Counted from the first letter of the stretch, positions 43,219 to 57,721 are shown. The stretch: DNA of 64,000 nucleotides from Acanthopleura granulata (GCA_016165875.1 JABBOT010000080.1:9592172-9656171), one strand, 5' to 3'. Translations and numbers: made by a program. The notes: generated by a model not told the origin, from the sequence alone.

Positions 43219-46200
43219 TCCAGTAACATGATTGAAAGTTTGTTTCTTCATTGTTCAAGTTAGAAATAATTTTACGCAAGGATAAGGACTTTGTGGAGGA
43301 TAAAGCATCTTTGTGGAGATATAACTTTCAGGTGAAGTCGAAATTTTGTAGCATATTTACTGACCTGGCAGGTACATGTTTAACATGTGACGAAAATGAC
43401 TTTGATGATATAATCAGAAAACATTACACAAATGAAATACATGCATAAGGAAGATAATCCATGAAACGATTGCCACAGTTGACTGACACCTATGCCATTG
43501 CAAATTTGTGTTGTTGTTGGTAAAATCTGTCTCTACTCCAGAGTGGAGGAACCCAGAAAGAATGTATTTCAGCCACAACTATATAAGGGTGATAATGTCC
43601 CGATTGAAGTATGTCTTCTTAAGATGCAGTTCAGGTATTTTTATAGAGCTGGCTACAAACACGAAAATCTGGTAGCTAAATGACAGTAGTGGGTAGAGAG
43701 AATTCCAGTAAGGGAAATAACTTCAAGAGTTGGGTTGAGTCATTTCTTGTTGATTTCTTGTTCAGACAGATTGAATTTCTAGCCATTATGTGACCTGCCA
43801 TTATAAAATAACTTGTGCGTGCTATTACTTGAAGTGCTGTTAGAGTCATGACGTTTAAACCACATACACAAGCTGTCATCAGCTCTCGATCCTAAAGTAA
43901 TGTTCAAGATAAAATTATTCAACAAAAAAAGCAGAAACAAGGAAAGCTCACGACTTTATGTGATAAACGCCCATCCCTGAAGAAGTCTCCTATGAAGGTG
44001 TTGATTTTCCCATCTGGTATTAAGGAATACTGGATAGTCCCCATGAAAATCTTGAAACAAGTCAATAATCCCTGATGACTGTTAGTTTTGTAAAGTTGAT
44101 TGTAATGGATGTGAACATGCATACATCCATGTGGAAATTCCGTAGGAACATGTAATGGCACCCTGCATCTCAAACAATCTTTCATTCAAAATGGGAATTC
44201 CATCAAAATTGCGTTCACCCGTTGTTTTTTTTCCTCCCACTCCAGGCTCCTTTTACTCCAGGGACTGTATTAGATGATGATTCCCAATTGACGTCCCGAG
44301 AATAGCGGTAATATCGAGACACTTGTGCCACATCGTAAGTCAGGCTAATTTGTTTGGTTAATTCAGCGACCCAATCTCCACTGCCATGGGCAGCCAGCAG
44401 TGATCGCAGCGCGGCCTTTGAGTTCTTTTCACCGTGACTATTCCAGGCTCGGCAGGCAGCCGGTTCTCACACTCTAATTACCTATCAGACTGTTTGCATT
44501 CCAACAGATTACCCAGCAAGACTTTCTAAACACACACACAACTGGTGGTGCTTGCAAACCTCCTCAGTGAATCGGCGTCATTCCTGCCATGGTTATAATC
44601 CCATGTACCCATGTCCGGAGAGAGAGGAAATTAACAATGGGTCTTGTCTTTGTAGTACCTGCTACAAAAGGACTCCTCTTTCCTCTGGTACAGTTCAGAT
44701 CCTGTTTCATGGGCACAGGTTATTTTTAAATTTGTTTTTCTGAATGGCAGTTACATCTCAATGCCCTGAAGTTACATTCTTCTTCTTTTTCAAGATGACA
44801 GTGTTTTTCCTCCTGTCCTGTTAATTATGTGAGCACAAGTGCACCAGGTGGCTAAAATTGGTCGTGGGTGAATGGGGTGATTCCATTGCACCAACTGACC
44901 CTTACGTATAGTGATTTACTTTTACAGTTATTATTTCCCCACTGAAAGCCAAATCATTTATCATATTTTCACCAATATTTCCCATAGGAAGAACAATCAT
45001 CCCAATGGACCATGATCAGGGTTGAGGGTTTGACTTTGACAGATTATCATCACATCGTTTTTCTCAGACAAAAGTGAATTGCGCTGTTAGTTGCCCTCAC
45101 TCACTATCTTGCTTCAGACCTCTTAAACCCTCTTCTCCCAGCAGACTCCGCATTATTTTTTGGACAGCCGCAGTATAAATGGTTGTATATGTAAATGCCA
45201 GGTTCGCAGGTGGACCCTGTCACTGTTAAATCTTCAGATGTTTAAAGTCCCTGTAAGCTCCTTGGAGAGTTAAAATCAACTATTCTCCAGCTGACAATTT
45301 TCAGCATGGTCCACATGTGACTTCCACAAGTACAAAATATCCATCCCTGGCGTCATTCTAAAAAAAATGAAGTCGAGAAAAAGTTTAAAGATCTGCGTCA
45401 ATTTCACTGCAGTATGTAGCCGCTGCAAGAGAAATCTCTTTCCCTCACTGGTCGAGAAATTGATTGGTGTAGGGCGCAGCAGCGCTGTGGCGAGAGAGAT
45501 ACATCTCGATTGTCTTTCAGCGCGGCCCACGTCTTTGTTTGCGCAAACTATTCAACCTCCCTTCCCCATGAGGGAAATCCAATTTTCTTTCTACCCACAA
45601 ACCGCTATGTCATGTAGGAAATCAGCCAAATGGATAGCCGTGTTATATTCGTGGGTGCCTACATACCTACATCAGTGACATCAGTAAAGCCTTGGTATTT
45701 GCTGGCAAATTATTATGCACAATTGTTCAATGGATGTTGCCGTCCCAGAGGGATTTTTTTTATTTTTGTCCAATGATTGGTCCTTCACCGCTTGACTTAA
45801 TTCTTGCCCAAATCTGTTTGTAATTGTTTCCCAATGAAACTTACGCTGTAAGGAAACTTAATATGTAACTGGCATTTTATGAGCTTGAATGAAAGGTGTA
45901 AATGACTGACTCGCAGGCCACTCACAGTTAACTGGCAGCTTTTTATGCCGAGAAGGAGTGTTTTGTCCCGTATAGTCCCCTATTTAATAGGAGATAATAA
46001 TATACGCAGTGAGAATCATTATACTGGGAAAGTATCGTCTCACAAAGACGAGTTATTCTCACAGCCATCAGTAGTCCAAGCAGACCTTGTCCCTGGCGGA
46101 CAGCTTCTCAGGAGGACATTGCCAGGACGCCTATGTAATAGGCCATATGTGTGACTGATAGATATAAATATCTCGAATTAGTTTAAGCTCCCAGGATCGA

Positions 46201-47249
46201 AATGAACTGCAAAGTGTCACTTCCAGGGCAACTGGACCTGTCCATGGAGATCCAATGGTTCTGCTGAAGATATTATTAGCTAGTCCTTCATGAGAAACAG
46301 CTAGGATCAGCAAGAATTTGTCTTCTTGTATTGCATGAAGATGCCAGTGTTGGCCCTAATAGAGGACATGAACAACAGTTATATGTAATGGAGTTTTTCT
46401 GGCGATCATAATGTTTTCATTTCACTGTATTGCAACTGTATTTAAACTGCATGTAGAAGCCTTATATTTTGATTGTTGATCTTTTGGTTAAACAACAATA
46501 CGTGATCAAAGTTTTCTGGCAATTTTGATATATTCATATGAATGTGTAGTAACTAGCCAGAACAGATATAACAGATATCTGTCAAGTTAGTCCCAGCAAC
46601 TAGTAACTGTAGAAGCCTTATATTTTGATTAAGGTTTTGGTTTATGTAAAAATCAAGGTAAAACATCTAATTAAATTACTTGTTGATAAACAATGCACTG
46701 GCCAGTCGGGACCAGTTCTTGTTTAACTTCACTGGTTTGGTTCAGACCTTGGACCAGTGACCTGTGTAATAGACGATGCCAGCTACATGTAGATAAAAAG
46801 GTGTTAATGAATCGTGTGGAAGTGGAACTACACGCAAGATGCCAACCAGTCTCACAGCTAAAGTTTCCATCACCAGTCACGCGGCCAATCCTGTTTTGCA
46901 GTTGCGGGCTTACATGTATGCTCAGTGTTCACGAGCCTTGATCTCAGTATGAAGGAGGGCCAGGCAGTGGTCGGTACATGATGCTCTGTGGGAAGGTAAT
47001 TACGGTGGAAGTGCCATGTCATTATTATATACAGGTTTATTATTATTTGAATGTTGTGCTTTCTTAATTTACATGACAACCAGTTCAATGTTTTCCCTTT
47101 TATAGCCTCTTCATTTGTACTTGGCATTACAATGGTTTTTACCCAATATATATAATCAAAAGGCAGCTCTGAGATATTTGGACACAAGCATTCCAGTGAT
47201 TATTACATGGGCTCAAGTAACAGTTGAATTGCTGATTGATTGGCCTGTT

Positions 47250-47283
47250 TAAAAAAAAAAAAATATATATATATATATATATA
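47250..47283. repeat. A-run and (TA)n microsatellite
   Basis: About 13 A followed by TATATA for roughly 20 bases. Confidence 0.85.
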
Positions 47284-48689
47284 ACTGTAATTACATATAT
47301 GTAATAAACCATACAGGAAGCTTTTCTAAACTGTTGACAATACATTCCTGAAATATATCTTGCTGTATGATTATTATTAGCCTGTAGATATGTATGTATG
47401 AATGATTTCTAGTTTCACGTACCTTTATATTATTTGTCACTCAGATATTTAGCATTTATCATGGAAGGAATTGCAGAATTGCTGAGTGGTTAAAATTTCT
47501 TGGTTGGCAACAGATAGGATGAGCAAAGTGCAATTTCAGACCCATCCTCAGACAGGAAATTTGCCCTAAATGTTTGCGGAGACTTAATTTTAATGACAAT
47601 TAAGCTATTTTTTTTGTGTGTGTGTCCATTTGCAGAGCCTAACTTTCTTCCACCAGTGTCTGTGCATCGCATGTGGGACAGTTAGTCAGAAACTTACCTA
47701 AGGTTGGTGGTTTAGTCAGTACTGACTGTCAGTATGGATTAAAATGGAAACTCCAATTTGGCCTTATTTGATCTAATATTTAAAATATTCTGCACCTAAG
47801 ACATCATAGATCATTATGTAACCTGATTGCCCATTCAAACCCCAGAACCCCACCCCAACGCAAAATCCCTGACTCCGTCACCCCCACCACCCCATCCGAA
47901 AACCCTTGGCTCTCACACCCCAATCCCCACCCGAAAAACCACAGGCTCACCTCTCACTCTCCTTTGGCTCTTTGCATGTAGAGCAGCTGATACCACAGAC
48001 TACTCCAACTAGAAAAGCTTATGGCATGTCCAGAATCAGGCAGGGTAACTAAATGGTTTCTGATTGGAGCCTTGCCTTACATTTTTGTTTTTCATTATAG
48101 AACCTTTGTTGCATCGCTCTTCCATTGTTGATTCTCAGTTATTATTCACCATTTCCAGTCATGAATTCTGTTTATCCGACAGCTGAAAGACAGGACCCTG
48201 ATTAAGATGGCATTTAATCATATTAAAGTTTTAAAAACTTTTCTCAAGTATAAAACTGCTGGGTGGAATCAGCCCCTGACACTTTATTAGCAGCTGGCTG
48301 ATATACATCCGTCATTTTATGTTTCAAATAAAATGTCACCAGCTTGAACACCTGTGATTTCTCCTCCACACCTATCGTTATACCGCATATCAAATGGCTC
48401 CTTTATTACCATCAGCGCATCAGACTGGCTAAGGAAACAATATATTAGTACCAGGTATGTACTTGAGGATCTGATGGGTCTACTTTACAGGTCCCACTTT
48501 CAGCGTGCTTGGATACAATGGGTTTTCTACATAGATAGTCAGTTCCTCAGGACAAACATTTACTCGTGAAGGTTATGAGTTATCAGATTATTATTATAGG
48601 ATTCATGGGGACTCAGTACATAGTACCTCAGTGAGTCTTAAGTCTCAAATCTAAGACTGACCATTGCTGTCTGCAGGGGTTTAGTCAGA

Positions 48690-48955
48690 GAATGACCGGT
48701 CAACAGCTTTTGTGTGGCCATTTGTTTAGTCTGATTGTTGGAGACCTCTTGTTTCCAGCCACCAGCTGATCAGTATGATTTTCACATACATGTACACCGT
48801 GTATATCTCTGTCACACATGGGAAAGTTTGTCAGTAACTTGTCAAAGGTCAGTGGTTTTCCCCAGGCACTGGTTTACCCATAATACGAACCATCAGCATG
48901 CAGAAGTGAAAAGGTCTTTAGCATGGTACTAAGCCTCAGTCAGATAAATAATAGA
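48690..48955 (+). mobile_element. SINE-3-like copy
   Basis: 'CACACATGGGAAAGTTTGTC', 'AGTAACTTGTCAAAGGTCAGTG' and tail 'CAGTCAGATAAATAATAG'. It matches 12720-12890 and 32770-32918. Confidence 0.6.
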
Positions 48956-49371
48956 AGAAGCCATCAGAATATGCACTTTCAGCTTTACTACTTTCCCGCC
49001 AGTCATAGGAATCAGACATTAGTAATTACTATTTAAAGTGGCCAAATCTCAGACAGCTTATTGGAAGTCCCTAAATCCATTAGCAGTGTTTACCGTCTTC
49101 AGGCCTTGGGGATAAAGATTAATGTGAAAGAAGGATATGTTGTTATGGAGATATTACAAGCTTTGGCATAGTGCTACAGACATTATTTGTCTTGAAGCTA
49201 GATGGTGGCCAAAGCTTGGATGTCCTCTGGAGCTCTTACCATATGATATGAGCAGCTCTGGGTCTGATTCAAGTTGCGATTGATTTTTCGGTGAAATTAT
49301 CACTTTATCTAAAATTGCTTCTATTAACACAGGCAGATCTACATAATAATTATAACCTAAAACATATACGG

Positions 49372-49490
49372 TTAATGATCTAAAATTTTAACATACAAAG
49401 TGTATTTTTAGAAGCAAATAAATTATGTAAAATATGACTTTTGGTGCTAAAACCTGCTGTTTCACAGTAAAGAAGTACATGTAGTCCCTC
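49372..49490 (+). mobile_element. MITE-A left half
   Basis: 'GATCTAAAATTTTAACATACAAAG', 'AAGCAAATAAATTATGTAAAATATGAC' and 'GGTGCTAAAACC' are in family order; the right half is missing. Confidence 0.6.
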
Positions 49491-49912
49491 TACCTTGTGC
49501 CTATATCAGCCATGTGTTGAAAGAGAAGGCAGTAAATGATATCTATATCCTTATTTATATTTCAGAAAACATACCAAAATGACTGGAGTTAGTCTTTTTC
49601 TGATGATCATGTTTGGTTACTCTATAAATCAACTTTTAATCTGAAATTCTTTAGAGGCCATGTTAGAGAAACTGGAAAACTGGTGTTGTGTCATTTGTAC
49701 TTCATATACACGCATACATGAATGATTAAAACAGGGTTCTTGTGACATCAGAGGAAACAGGTGTGCTCTTACGTTATAGAAATAACTAGTGCCTGAATAT
49801 TTAAAATGATAACATAGCAGTGTTTCCCAACTTGTGTGATTTTGCTTACTTTGAAAAATATGCTTTTTTAATCTTGCAATGTGGAATACTGTGTCGATGG
49901 ATATATGCAAAG

Positions 49913-50140
49913 CACTGTAAATGACCTAAAATTTCGTCCAAAAAACTTGATCTTCAAAGGCAGAAAAGTGTCATTAAATAGTATGTCTGGTGATGAAACT
50001 CACATTTTCCCAATAAGGGTATCACCAAACCTCCCAAACAAACTGTAAAACAACTTTCTAAAATCAACAGAACTCTCAGAATCAGGAAAAATAAGTAACC
50101 TTAAATAATAATCATGGACGAAATTTTAGGTCATTTAGGG
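49913..50140 (+). mobile_element. MITE-A copy, well preserved
   Basis: 'TGTAAATGACCTAAAATTTCGTCC' at the left and 'GGACGAAATTTTAGGTCATTTAGGGTA' region at the right (quoted in part) are inverted ends of over 20 bp. The middle includes 'AACTCTCAGAATCAGGAAAA'. A good reference copy of about 228 bp. Confidence 0.82.
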
Positions 50141-50408
50141 TACATGATGTCTATGGCATTGTAAGATCTGAACAACTTTGTATAGTGCAGAGGCCAGGAA
50201 TACACACCTGTTTTAGATTTAAGGCAGACTTAATCTTTACTTCTGGTATTATTCCTTACCTTTGATTTAAACTGAAATGCTAATTTTCGTTTTTGTCTGA
50301 GAAAATCTGAGACAAGTTTTAAGTATTAAAATAAAAACCCTTATGTAAGTCACATATTCAGTGCAGTAAACTGGTTTGAAGTTAATATTGTCAAAAGACA
50401 GTTTTGTG

Positions 50409-50640
50409 ATACAAGGCACTGTTCTACAGCCGTAACAGGGCACTGTTCTATACAGCCGTAACAGGGCACTGTTCTATACAGCCGTAACAGAGCACTGTAT
50501 CCGTAACAGGGCACTGTTCTATACAGCCGTAACAGAGCACTGTTCTATACAGCCGTAACAGGGCACTGTTCTATACAGCCGTAACAGGGCACTGTTCTAT
50601 ACAGCCGTAACAGAGCACTGTTCTATACAGCTGTAACAGC
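50409..50640. repeat. 26-bp minisatellite, about 9 copies
   Basis: Unit 'CAGCCGTAACAGGGCACTGT' plus 'TCTATA', with starts at 50427, 50453 and 50479. Nearly identical copies; one is shortened at about 50490-50510. Confidence 0.95.
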
Positions 50641-50984
50641 AGTTTTTCCTAGCATCAAAATTTATATGCCCGAGAATTAAATGTAATTATTGTTCCAGCG
50701 AGAGTTAAATTTACAATCTGTAATGCAAATGGACTGGAATACTAAGATATTTCCACTCTATGCACTTCAATTGTCCAAATGCTGTAAAAAGCACTCGGAA
50801 GGAGATGGGAGAATGACAGATAATAAATAGACCCTGTCATTCGTATTCTGTGTCAGATAGAACCCTGAAGAAAACGTGGAGATTTTTCTTTCAAATGACT
50901 TAAGGTAGTAATCAATATAGACAGGGTTTCACAGCTTCCTTGTGTACACTGTTAAATTGTATGTATTTTTGTTACACAATCTTA

Positions 50985-51140
50985 TTATAGTGGCACTCTG
51001 AGTGATTAGGGTTGGATTCTTTAATTCCTCAACCCTAGGTATAAAAAAAAAAAGGCAACGAACAGTGCTTTCAGAATGACGTCTGTGGAATATTCTTGAA
51101 TAAATATCACACAAACATGCGAAATTTTTGAATAATTACA
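50985..51140. repeat. Dispersed repeat family C, partial copy 3
   Basis: 'TAATTCCTCAACC' and 'ATATTCTTGAATAAATATCAC', then 'ACATGCGAAA', recall 5745-5940. Confidence 0.35.
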
Positions 51141-51699
51141 ATATGTTTTATGAGTGGGCTGCAGTTTTTATCACATTTGAACTTCCACTGGAGAAAAAGA
51201 GTTTTAGTTAAGCAGACTAAATACTGGCATGACTAGATTGTACATCTTTTCTGTCTTTTTTTGCACATTAGCAGCTGACTCAATTCCAACGTGTGGAGAT
51301 ATAATATGCCCTTACTGCAGTTAAAGCTATTCTTGGAATCCCTAGGTTAGTTTCATGTTACTACAGTGGCCTCAAAATGACCATCACACTGACCAAAACT
51401 TTGCCTCATGGATGAGGTGCATCTTCTGCATTGTAAACCTCATAAAACTTGATCCGGTATTTCTCACAGATGTTTTATGGTGGAGCTCACTGAACCATCA
51501 GGAAAAGGGAATCGCCTTTGTTATATACAAAATGTTAGTGATCTCATGGACTGTATTTCATATATAGATATCACAATATCATTAAAGACAACGAAATGAA
51601 TGAAATAGATTTAAAGAAAAAGACTGCATAAAAAATGAAGTGATTCTGCAGAAAGGCCGTTGAGAATTGTCTTTAAACTATGTTTTGTTAATTTTTTAA

Positions 51700-52475
51700 C
51701 TCTACTGGTTGAAGACCAGAAGAGGTTTTGTATCAGCAAGTTGTCCAGCGTCCGTCCATCCCTCTGTCTGTCCACCTAGCGTGTTACTGTTTCCTTCAAA
51801 ATGCTCCTTCTTCTTACAGTTTTGTCCAATTTTATGGAAACATTGTTGAAGTGTAGACTAGCACAAGACACATAGTTCGTAGTATCGATTTTCCATTTCG
51901 ATGATCGGTTGTCCGTCTTCCTGTCTGTGTATACAGAGTATATTAACAATTTCACAATGCTACTTATGTAGTTTTTTGCGATTTCAATAAAGCTTGTCTC
52001 AAGTGTAGACTACATCGAGATACATAATTCGTAGTATCAATTTTCCATTTCAATGATTGGTTGTCCCTCCACCTGTTTATCCAGTATATGTTAACATAGA
52101 TGTTGTTTCTTTTCAAAACGCTACTCCTTTTGCAGTCTTTGTCCGATTTCAACGAAACTTTGTTGAAGTGCAGACTACATCAAGATACATAATTTGAAGT
52201 ATCGATTTCGCATTCCGTCTGCATGTCTCTTTGTTCATCCAGTATGTGTGGGTGGTTTAAGTGTAGATTACATCAAGGTACATAAATTACTTACTCAGAC
52301 TACCTCAAGATACATAATTTTTAGTCTCGATTTTGCATTCCAATGAGCGGCTGTCCGTCTGTCTGTCTTTTCATCCAGCATATATTAACATTTCTTTCAA
52401 AATGCTACATGTTACTGTTACAGTTTTTGTCCAGTTTCAGCAAAACTTCATACAAGTGAATTTGTGGATATTAGT
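51700..52475 (+). repeat. Tandem ~150-170 bp family, locus 2
   Basis: Four to five diverged copies of the unit at 37943-38660: 'GAAGTGTAGACTA', 'GTATCGATTTTCCATTTCGA' and 'CAGTTTTTGTCCAGTTTCA'. Same strand as locus 1. Confidence 0.85.
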
Positions 52476-53284
52476 TGTATTCATATTAAGGCTACTACCA
52501 GGCAGACAGACAAAGAAGTGCGTACCAGAAAATTGTAATGTAGCCTCTTTTGCATAAATTACATAGGATGCATTATGATTTATATAATAATGCTGTTCTG
52601 GCTTGTTAAAGCAGTTCCTGTCTATTGGGCTCTCACAGTGATATCTTAATGGTGCATTTTCAGAACCAGTGAACTCCGATACACATCTTTTATAGCCTGT
52701 TTATCGGAAAACATTTACATGTACCTTAAGGGCGACACAGTAAAGTGGCTTCTTACAAAACGTTGCCAAAGATATCATGACCGTCAGGCATAAAAGATAG
52801 AAAATCAAAGAGAGCCATGCTTTTGATCTGCCAGTAGAGATAACAGTCTTGGGGAAAGTCATAAAAGTGAGGTTTTAGCCCCTTGGCTCTGACGCAGCAT
52901 GAATCATTCCTAATGGGGCAAACCTGTGGTTCATTTGAGCTTTTCACTGGTTTGAAAACGTTTGCAAGGTAAGGGTTTGTCAGTTACATACACCTTAGTG
53001 TTAACTCCCTGTACTGTTCATTTACACATCGCAAGACATAGCTTTATTGAAATCAGCCATTTTTTAGTGAACAGTAGGACCCTGCTTTCCTTCCATAATA
53101 ATTAGACAAGGATCTGTGTCTAAGCAGCTAAGTGACTCGACCAGTTTTGCTAGCTTTCACTCTGTGGCTCTCCATCTATCACCATATTTAAAAAAGAGAG
53201 CTGCAGTTTTGCATCTATTCTGAGATCAGTTTGAATGTGCCATGATAAAAGAGCTATGAAATAAAAATACAATTTTAGTTCTAA

Positions 53285-53490
53285 ATTACTGTATTTTTTG
53301 TAAAATGTTGTTACACCTTTAACCTGATTCTGAGGGTTCTGTTGATCGTGGAAAGGTGTTTATTTCAAGGTTTGTTCAGAAGATAAGAAGGTATGTCCTG
53401 CTGGCAAATGCAAGTGTCGGCACCAAAGGTTGAATATTTTTACAACCTTTATATGCCCCACAAAAAATGTTTATTTTGAGGGGAAAATAT
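53285..53490 (-). mobile_element. MITE-A copy, reverse, degenerate
   Basis: 'CCTGATTCTGAGGGTTCTGTTG', 'AAGGTTTGTTCAGAAGATAAG' and 'GTCGGCACCAAAGGTTGAAT' are the reverse-oriented family core. Confidence 0.55.
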
Positions 53491-54362
53491 AATATACTTT
53501 CGAACTCAAATTTTTAATCAAAGGTTAAATATAATTATGATCTCTAAGTACCTAAAAAAAAATTTCTTTTCAGAGGATAGTATTTTAAAGCAGTGATTTT
53601 GTTCTCATCTCTGGAGAATACAGTGATCAACCTTAGTTGAGGCCATGCACTATAGCCTCTCACCGAAGAGGTCAGATATGTTCAAATGACCCTCTCGCTG
53701 GCTTTGCTGCAACTTTTGTTTGGTACCGGGGGGGGGGTGATGTGGTGTCCTCCAGACAATGCCCTATTAAATGCCCACACTAACAAACACACTAACCCCC
53801 TTATGTATCACTGGAGCACTTACACTCAAAGAATTATTTAAATAAATTTTTTAAAAAGTCAGTCATGACGAGGGAAGATACCCTCTATTGATTACGAGTA
53901 GACTCCTTACCATGAAGCAGATGAGGCGCAGATTCACTGTTGGTGACCAGTGGTCAGTGTTCATGGTGGTGGTGTTGGAGGCAGGAGATTTGTGAAAGGT
54001 CACCTGTTTTCCTGACATGGATACCAAGCTTATTATTCATGAATGATATGACCTGACTGACTGGCAACAAGGCAGAGTTTCAGGAACATGTCTGTATTTT
54101 GCTTCGAAGCACATGTACAACCCATAATAGTCAATCGCACACATCTTTGGCAAGGTACTAGTTATGTGTGAGCAATACGTTCACAATACTTCCACAAACA
54201 CCAATATGGCGCACAAGACGGCACATCGTGGTGGGAAAATTAAAGCTCAGCAACTGCATACATACATGTCTTGTACAACTACATGTATATAGACTTACTC
54301 AAAAACTACTGTTTTTCTGAGACATTCTAAACTCTGCCACCTCTAAAGTAAAACAGGTCTCT

Positions 54363-54482
54363 GTCGTATAAGTGAAATATTCTTGAGTACACAGCGTGAA
54401 ACACAACTCAAATAAATAAGTAAAAATAAAACTTCCTTGAATATGTCGCTAAGTAACAATCAAACAGATAAATAAATAAATG
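54363..54482 (+). mobile_element. Two SINE tails in tandem
   Basis: 'CGTATAAGTGAAATATTCTT' with 'CAAATAAATAAGT' is a SINE-1 end. 'CCTTGAATATGTCGCTAAGT' with 'CAGATAAATAAATAAAT' is a second, SINE-3-like end. Confidence 0.6.
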
Positions 54483-54489
54483 ATTCTAA

Positions 54490-57400
54490 TTATATAGCTG
54501 AGGTATTTGGTAGAAACCATGCTGATACTAAAGATAGTGCTAATGGAAAAGATTTTTTTGTGGGTTTTTTTTTCTTTCAATTACCAGTAATGTTGCGTGG
54601 CGTATAGCTTCTAGCTAGTTTTGGAAATTATGCCAAGAATTTGTTGTGCTTCAACGCCATGAAAACATGATGAAACTTTCTAAGAAATGAAACCCTTCAG
54701 TTCTTATTAAACCCTCCTTTAAGCATTATTTTTTGTAAATCTGTCTTTGAAAATGTTTCTTCTATAATGCAATGAAGGGTCTGTAATCATAATGTCATTG
54801 GATATATTTTTACTGATGAGGAAGGATAGAGTTTGTGTTTCTGTTATCACAGCCAATGGTTGGTCATTCAAAGAATATATTATTCAAAAGATCTGAACCT
54901 CTAATTGCACTCTTGTAACTTAAATTTTTACCCCCAGGCCTCAGTTGCTCTTAATGGAAGGTGCTGTAGTTTATCAACATATAAAAGCGTTTGTGTTTAA
55001 TACTTGTTTGTTGCTGAGAGGCATACTCAAGATTTTTGCAAAATGCTTTGTATTTTCGAGGTATTTCACAAGGAGCTGGAGGTGATGTATGACATTTGGC
55101 TAAATGGACGAAATGCTGATATTTGCCGATTTCTGAATTTTAATGAACTGCTGGTTGATCACTGAAACTGTCATGCTTGAAGGTTGGACAAATTCCAATA
55201 CTTTTCCGGAAAAATTTCTAATCTGAAAGTTTTATTTTTCATTTTTTCATGGCAAAATCTTATTCAAGGCCAATATTTCGCCGGCTAAAATTTGCTTTGT
55301 TTTCACCTCCATTAGTCTAGTGACGTGACAATAGACAGTGCTGTTTGTTGGCTCAGAGCTTCTGTGACATCACTGCAAAACTATATGAATGTATATAGGC
55401 AGTCAAATTTATAGATGGAGGAAACCAAAATGCTGGTTTCAAATACACAACCTCATTTAGGCTAAGGGCCTAACAGATCAGTGCTCTCCCTTTCAGACAG
55501 GACAACCAGCCAGCCAGCAATGATATTTTGATATTTTGGATCCCATGCTCGCTCTCCCATGGACACTCTATAAATAGGTTTGTAGTGTATAATAACATGG
55601 ATGAAGCCCACAAAGGTTAGTTGGCTTGTTAATAAGTTATTAATGTGAAAACAAAGCCATTCTGGGAAATCCAAGTTTAGATTTGTATTACTAAAGCCTC
55701 AAAATGGCTGTCACAATGATCAAAGACCTGCAGAAACCTTCTTTTGGGAGGACATTTAGTAGCTGGTGTAACAAACATGTCACTCATGGATCAATGACAA
55801 ACACCTTGTGGTGAAGTTTTGATGTAGATTGAAACCAGTGAAAAATGATCGGTTTGCAAACGATGTTAGGATCCACATCAAGTAATCACCGGTATTAATA
55901 AAGTCATCTGTGAGTAAAGGTGTCTTCTTCACTTCTAGAAGACTATGTATTTTCACGCATGAGCTGCTGTATTGTAAACGGGGAACATCAGGCTGTGAAG
56001 ACCAAAACAGATCTCATATCCAGCACTCTGTGACACCTACAAATTGCCATGATCCCTTGGATGTATTGGAGTAACCTTCTGTCTTCTGTGTGAAGTGTAT
56101 CAGAGGTATTGTGCATGCCACACGTTGTTTTGTACTGAGTGATTAGGCCACAACCTGAGTGTATTCTGGGGTAGGCTGAATTTGTTTATGCCCATCTGCT
56201 TTTGCCTCATTAGCGTGTTTGTTTTTGTGTTTTGTTTTGTTTTTTTGTGGTTTTTTTTCCTTTCTTTTTTCTCTAATCAAAGGCCAAAATTGCAAATACT
56301 TAACTGAGTCATTGGCGTGAGTTGTTAAACCGATTCCCTCCAACCAACACCCACCCCCATTCCTTGAATGTATTGAAGAATCCAGCTACATGTAGTTCAA
56401 TCCACTTTGTACTGGTTTGGTCTTAATTAGACCATCCAATGAAATATCTGAGCAATATCTTCAGTAACAGGATCATAGCCATTTTTTCTCTCTGAATTGG
56501 TGTTAATAAGATCGTGTGACTTCAAGTCTGCATATGCCTAGCACACTGAAGGCTGAACTGTCCTGGTTCTTTTTTTCACTTTACTTAACTGGATGATATA
56601 CCTGTGACATAATAAAAATGATGTAAACAAACCAATGCATCTGGTGAGTACTTTTAGGGATAGAAATTAAAAATATATTCAACACCAAAAATTCCGAGAA
56701 GAAAATAGCACATTGTTTGTCTTCCCTTGAACGGCGCTAGTGTGCCAATATGTGTGACATAATTGTGGCATTTCCAGCTTTAAGACGCAGTGTGTACTAG
56801 TCTGTATGCCAGATCAAAACATGTCTCCTTAAAATGGCTAGAGCGTGATTTGGAGGGCTTATTTCAGTCCAGTTATGTTGCATGGCAATTATTCATTTTC
56901 TTTGTATGGAGGAGCCTGATGGGAAGGCATGAAAACGAATCCCATCGTAATTCAGTGTGTGATTAGTACAGGTGACTGCTGCGCTAAATTGCATACCTCT
57001 ACTATGACATCATACATTGGAGGGACATCAAGGGCATCAAGCCGGTAGAGAATACCAAGCTTCATTCAACTCATTCTATCAATCTTTTAAAGAAGTATGT
57101 TGTTTAAAAACTGTAGTGATTTTTATTCTTTACATCTCTTCGGCTCCTTGTTTCAGATACCTCTAGGATATACTGTGCCAGTTTTGCTCGAAAAAATTGA
57201 TCAACCGGAACAGCTCACCTTAAAGAGAGTTAGTTAGTTCTGGCAATTGGTCCAATTGTGTTACATGTATTATGAAGTGGAATTGCTCACCAAAGAAGCC
57301 AGATCAAGTCACACAACCCTTCAGGAAAGGATGACTTGTGGCATAACGCAGTTGCCACAGGTCATCCCTCTGCCTCTGGTTTTCAGATGTGGTTCAGCTA

Positions 57401-57720
57401 TACTGTGAAAGTATGATATCTCAAGGCATAGAACATTAGTGTACATGCACGCATTGAAGGACAGAGAGAATCTTCGTGTCTTCTTTAAAATAAGAGCTAA
57501 TATCTTGAGGCGTGAAACAAGTTTCCATGTTGTCTGAAGTTGTAAGATGAAAGTGTGATGTAATATACATGTAATTTTGTGAAGATTATTAATCCTTTTT
57601 TTTTGGAGACAGATGTCTTAAAGTTTACGTTCACATGCTGTTCGTATGTTAAAAAAATTTTCATCCATTATGAGCTTAGAAATCTATATACCCATGCCAC
57701 ATTTTATAATGGTAAACTTT
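54490..57720. other. Unassigned region
   Basis: Low-complexity T/G runs at 56220-56265; otherwise no gene or repeat I can name. Confidence 0.4.
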
Positions 57721-57721
57721 T

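Larger units (their letters stand above)
40380..49360. other. Mostly unassigned region
   Basis: Nine kilobases without a supported gene apart from the weak exon at 43034-43218. Notable: a GC-richer part at 44330-44480 and 45400-45560, a C-rich tract at 47840-47945, an A/TA microsatellite at 47250-47283, and a SINE-3 copy at 48690-48955. Confidence 0.4.

Noticed and set aside
50409..50640. Regular short repeats suggesting a CRISPR array
   Set aside because: Units are contiguous 26-bp tandem copies without unique spacers, in a eukaryotic context.
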